Both the position numbers and the translations under genes were made by a program. DNA of 64,000 nucleotides, taken from NCBI GenBank assembly GCA_028752905.1, contig JAQNBH010000003.1, positions 34,748,697 to 34,812,696 on the forward strand, in the 5' to 3' direction. The DNA is from Cladorhizidae sp. MBARI D1340-BT2 (Eukaryota > Porifera > Demospongiae > Poecilosclerida > Cladorhizidae). The first letter of the stretch is position 1; every line of letters starts with the position of its first letter. The notes under the pieces were generated by a model, which saw nothing but the letters and a program-made list of their open reading frames with translations, did not search any database and was not told where the DNA came from. Shown piece by piece: positions 60,710 to 64,000 of the stretch.

Positions 60710-63314
60710 GGTCTGTATGGGAGACATGTGGTTGCCGCTGAGTTATCTCATGGCACCAGTGAGAGAGTAGGTCTGTACGGGAGACATGTGGTTGCCTCTG
60801 AGTTAGCTCATGGCACCAGTGAGAGAGTAGGTCTGTACGGGAGACATGTGGTTGCCTCTGAGATAGCTCATGGCACCAGTGAGAGAGTAGGTTTGTACGG
60901 GAGACATGTGGTTGCCATTGAGTTAGCTCATGGCACCAGTGAGATAGTAGGTCTGTACGGGAGACATGTGCTTGCCTCTGATTTAGCTCATGGCACCAGT
61001 GAGAGAGTAGGTATGTACGGGAGACATGTGGTTGCCTCTGAGTTAGCTCATGGCACCAGTGAGAGAGTAGGTCTGTACGGGAGACATGTGGTTGCCTCTG
61101 AGATAGCTCATGGCACCAGTGAGAGAGTGGGTTTGTACGAGAGACATGTGGTTGCCTCTGAGTTAGCTCATGGCACCAGTGAGAGAGTAGGTCTGTACGG
61201 GAAGACATGTGGTTGCCTCTGAGTTAGCTCATGGGACCAGTGAGAGAGTAGGTCTGTACGGGAGATATGTGGTTGCCTCTGAGATAGCTCATGACACCAG
61301 TGAGAGAGTAGGTTTTTACGGGAGACATGTGGTTGCCTCTGAGTTAGCTCATGGCACCAGTGAGAGAGTAGGTATGTACGGGAGACATGTGGTTGCCTCT
61401 GAGTTAGCTCATGGCACCAGTGAGAGAGTAGATCTGTACGGGAGAGATTTGGTTGCCTCTGAGTTAGCTCATGGTACCAGTGAGAGAGTAGGTCTGAACG
61501 GTAGACATGTGGTTGCCTCTGAGTTAGCTCATGGCACCAGTGAGAGAGTAGGTTTGTACGGGAGATATGTGTTTGCTTCTGAGTTAGCTCATGGCACCAG
61601 TGAGAGAGTACATGTACATGTAGGTCTGTACGGGAGACATGTGGTTGCCGCTGAGTTATCTCTTGGCACCAGTGGAAGAGTAGGTCTGTACGGGAGACAT
61701 GTGGTTTCCTCTGAGTTAGCTCATAGCACCAGTTAGAGAGTAGGTCTGTACGGGAGACATGTGGTTGCCTCTGAGATAGCTCATGGCACCAGTGAGAGAG
61801 TAGGTTTGTACGGGAGAAATGTGGTTGCCATTGAGTTAGCTCATGGCACCAGTGAGAGAGTAGGTATGTATGGGAGACATGTGGTTGCCTCTGAGTAAGC
61901 TCATGGCTCCAGTGAGAGAGTAGGTCTGTATGGGAGACATGTGCTTGCCTCTGAGTTAGCTCATGGCACCAGTGAGAGAGTAGGTATGTACGGGAGACAT
62001 GTGGTTGCCTCTAAGTTAGCTCATGGCACCAGTGAGAGAGTAGGTCTGTACGGGAGACATGTGGTTGCTTCTGAGTTAGCTCATGGCACCAGTGAGAGAG
62101 TAGGTCTGTACGGGAGACATGTGGTTGCCTCTGAGATAGCTCATGGCACCAGTGAGAGAGTAGGTTTGCACGGGAGACATGTGGTTACCATTGAGTTAGC
62201 TCATGGCACCAGTGAGAGAGTAGGTATGTATGGGAGACATGTGGTTGCCTCTGAGTTAGCTCATGGCACCAGTGAGAGAGTAGGTCTGTACGGGAGACAT
62301 GTGCTTGCCTCTGAGTTAGCTCATGGCACCTGTGAGAGAGTAGGTATGTACGGGAGACATGTGGTTGCCTCTGAGTTAGCTCATGGCACCAGTGAGAGAG
62401 TAGGTCTGTACGGGAGACATGTGGTTGCATCTGAGATAGCTCATGGCACCAGTGAGAGAGTAGGTTTGTACGGGAGACATGTGGTTGCCTCTGAGTTATC
62501 TCATGGCACCAGTGAGAGAGTAGGTCTGTACGGGAAGACATGTGGTTGCCTCTGAGTTAGCTCATGGGACCAGTGTGAGATTAAGTCTGTACGGGAGACA
62601 TGTGGTTGCCTCTGAGATAGCTCATGGCACCAGTGAGAGAGTAGGTTTGTACGGGAGAAATGTGGTTGCCTCTGAGTTAGCTCATGGCACCAGTAAGAGA
62701 GTAGGTCTGTACGGGAGACATGTGGTTGCCTCTTAGTTAGCTCATGGCACCAGTGAGAGAGTAGGTTTGTACGGGAGATATGTGTTTGCTTCTGAGTTAG
62801 CTCATGGCACCAGTGAGAGAGTACATGTACATGTAGGTCTGTATGGGAGACATGTGGTTGCCGCTGAGTTATCTCATGGCACCAGTGAGAGAGTAGGTCT
62901 GTACGGGAGACATGTGGTTGCCTCTGAGTTAGCTCATGGCACCAGTGAGAGAGTAGGTCTGTACGGGAGACATGTGGTTGCCTCTGAGATAGCTCATGGC
63001 ACCAGTGAGAGAGTAGGTTTGTACGGGAGACATGTGGTTGCCTCTGAGTTAGCTCATGGCACCAGTGAGAGAGTAGGTCTGTACGGGAAGACATGTGATT
63101 GCCTCTAAGTTAGCTCATGGGACCAGTGAGAGAGTAGGACTGTACGGGAGACATGTGGTTGCTTCTGAGTTAGCTCATGGCACCAGTGAGAGAGTAGGTC
63201 TGTACGGGAGACATGTGGTTGCCTCTGAGTTAGCTCATGGCACCAGTGAGAGAGTAGGTTTGTACGGGAGATATGTGTTTGCTTCTGAGTTCGCTCATGG
63301 CACCATTGAGAGAG

Positions 63315-63328
63315 TACATGTAAATGTA
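63315..63328. repeat. Altered palindrome, second TACATGTAAATGTA copy
   Basis: Same change as at 60696. The preceding monomer additionally has GGCACCATTGAG. The palindrome lies only 207 bp after the 61-mer ending at 63108, so monomers were lost on its left. Confidence 0.93.
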
Positions 63329-64000
63329 GGTCTGTATGGGAGACATGTGGTTGCCGCTGAGTTATCTCATGGCACCAGTGAGAGAGTAGGTCTGTACGGG
63401 AGACATGTGGTTGCCTCTGAGTTAGCTCATGGCACCAGTGAGAGAGTAGGTCTGTACGGGAGACATGTGGTTGCCTCTGAGATAGCTCATGGCAACAGTG
63501 AGAGAGTAGATTTGTACGGGAGACATGTGGTTGCCATTGAGTTAGCTCATGGCACCAGTGAGATAGTAGGTCTGTACGGGAGACATGTGCTTGCCTCTGA
63601 GTTAGCTCATGGCACCAGTGAGAGAGTAGGTATGTACGGGAGACATGTGGTTGCCTCTGAGTTAGCTCATGGCACCAGTGAGAGAGTAGGTCTGTACGGG
63701 AGACATGTGGTTGCTTCTGAGATAGCTCATGGCACCAGTGAGAGAGTGGGTTTGTACGAGAGACATGTGGTTGCCTCTGAGTTAGCTCATGGCACCAGTG
63801 AGAGAGTAGGTCTGTACGGGAAGACATGTGGTTGCCTCTGAGTTAGCTCATGGGACCAGTGAGAGAGTAGGTCTGTACGGGAGACATGTGGTTGCCTCTG
63901 AGATAGCTCATGGCACCAGTGAGAGAGTAGGTTTTTACGGGAGACATGTGGTTGCCTCCGAGTTAGCTCATGGCACCAGTGAGAGAGTAGGTCTGTACGG

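Larger units (their letters stand above)
1..64000. repeat. 60-bp satellite array filling the whole window
   Basis: Seen directly: the same 60-bp unit repeats head-to-tail from the first to the last base. Consensus landmarks in order are AGTGAGAGAGTAGG, CTGTACGGGAGAC, ATGTGGTTGCC, TCTGAGTTAGC and TCATGGCACC. From the consensus I count A13 C11 G21 T15. Between 473 and 63841 the length is explained exactly by 1,047 monomers: 60-mers plus 59 of 72 bp, 77 of 61 bp, 7 of 62 bp, 12 of 43 bp, 5 of 58 bp, 2 of 59 bp, one of 67 bp and one 19-bp remnant. No inverted monomer and no foreign insertion was seen. Such long homogenised arrays are known from eukaryotic satellites. The family and the species are not recognised. 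Confidence 0.98.
57871..64000. repeat. HORs of 853, 913, 673, 913, 1,333, 553 and 733 bp, cut by the window end
   Basis: Unit ends are 58723, 59636, 60309, 61222, 62555, 63108 and 63841; the last 159 bp start another unit. Two stretches repeat at a distance: 56.4-56.9 kb and 62.1-62.55 kb (offset 5,659 bp), and 60.65-61.2 kb and 63.3-63.84 kb (offset 2,619 bp or close to it). The latter pair shares GAGTTCGCTC and a damaged palindrome. Three of four imperfect palindromes lie here. Confidence 0.87.

Noticed and set aside
1..64000. CRISPR array
   Set aside because: Repeats abut directly and there are no unique spacers between conserved repeats.
1..64000. CENP-B box in the monomer
   Set aside because: The monomer has ACGGGA, but the TTCG required upstream at the fixed spacing of the box is absent. 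Centromere function cannot be claimed from sequence.
1..64000. Telomeric repeat or rDNA spacer
   Set aside because: No TTAGGG-like tandem runs and no rRNA-like sequence were seen; the GTTAGC and GTAGG pieces are isolated.
1..64000. Mobile element within or flanking the array
   Set aside because: No terminal repeats, target-site duplications or transposase-like frames; the length bookkeeping leaves no room for an insertion.

Overview
The whole 64 kb window is one uninterrupted tandem-repeat (satellite) array. I see no unique sequence, no mobile element, no RNA gene and no gene I can support. The unit is a 60-bp monomer, about 53% GC with one CpG; a clean consensus copy lies at 4741-4800. All copies are head-to-tail on the same strand. 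Length variants of 72, 61, 62, 67, 59, 58, 43 and 19 bp are interspersed. Counting these, the interval 473-63841 closes exactly as 1,047 monomers, so about 1,057 fill the window with nothing left over.

Monomers are not interchangeable. Recognisable sub-types follow one another in a fixed order, giving higher-order repeats (HORs). The commonest is a 16-monomer, 973-bp HOR (14 x 60 + 72 + 61). Related HORs of 481, 615, 721, 733, 775, 781, 901 and 913 bp differ by gain or loss of whole monomers. Two special monomers mark the units. A 61-bp monomer (one extra A) closes most HORs. A 72-bp monomer carries a 12-bp insert that forms the 14-bp perfect palindrome TACATGTACATGTA; 33 of its 59 copies start exactly 387 bp after the end of a 61-bp monomer.

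Layout: 1-472, tail of a large unit; 473-7939, one complete 7.47-kb super-repeat; 7940-14187, most of a second copy; 13573-16914, start of a third, which then diverges; 16915-22128, a 2,607-bp block in tandem; 22129-26865, mixed HORs including a deletion scar at 26131; 26866-35.4 kb, nested tandem duplications of 3,413 and 1,753 bp; 36898-44103, a distant second version of 13.6-24.7 kb with a 4,012-bp segment missing; 44104-53256, a zone rich in 43-bp and 58-bp deletion monomers; 53257-64000, less regular HORs with several decayed palindromes.

Such an array points to a eukaryotic satellite or very large minisatellite locus, plausibly heterochromatic, that is being reshaped by unequal exchange. 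I do not recognise the satellite family and cannot name the organism. Because 60 is a multiple of 3 and the monomer lacks stops in one frame on each strand, long open frames appear everywhere. I regard them as by-products and annotate no CDS.
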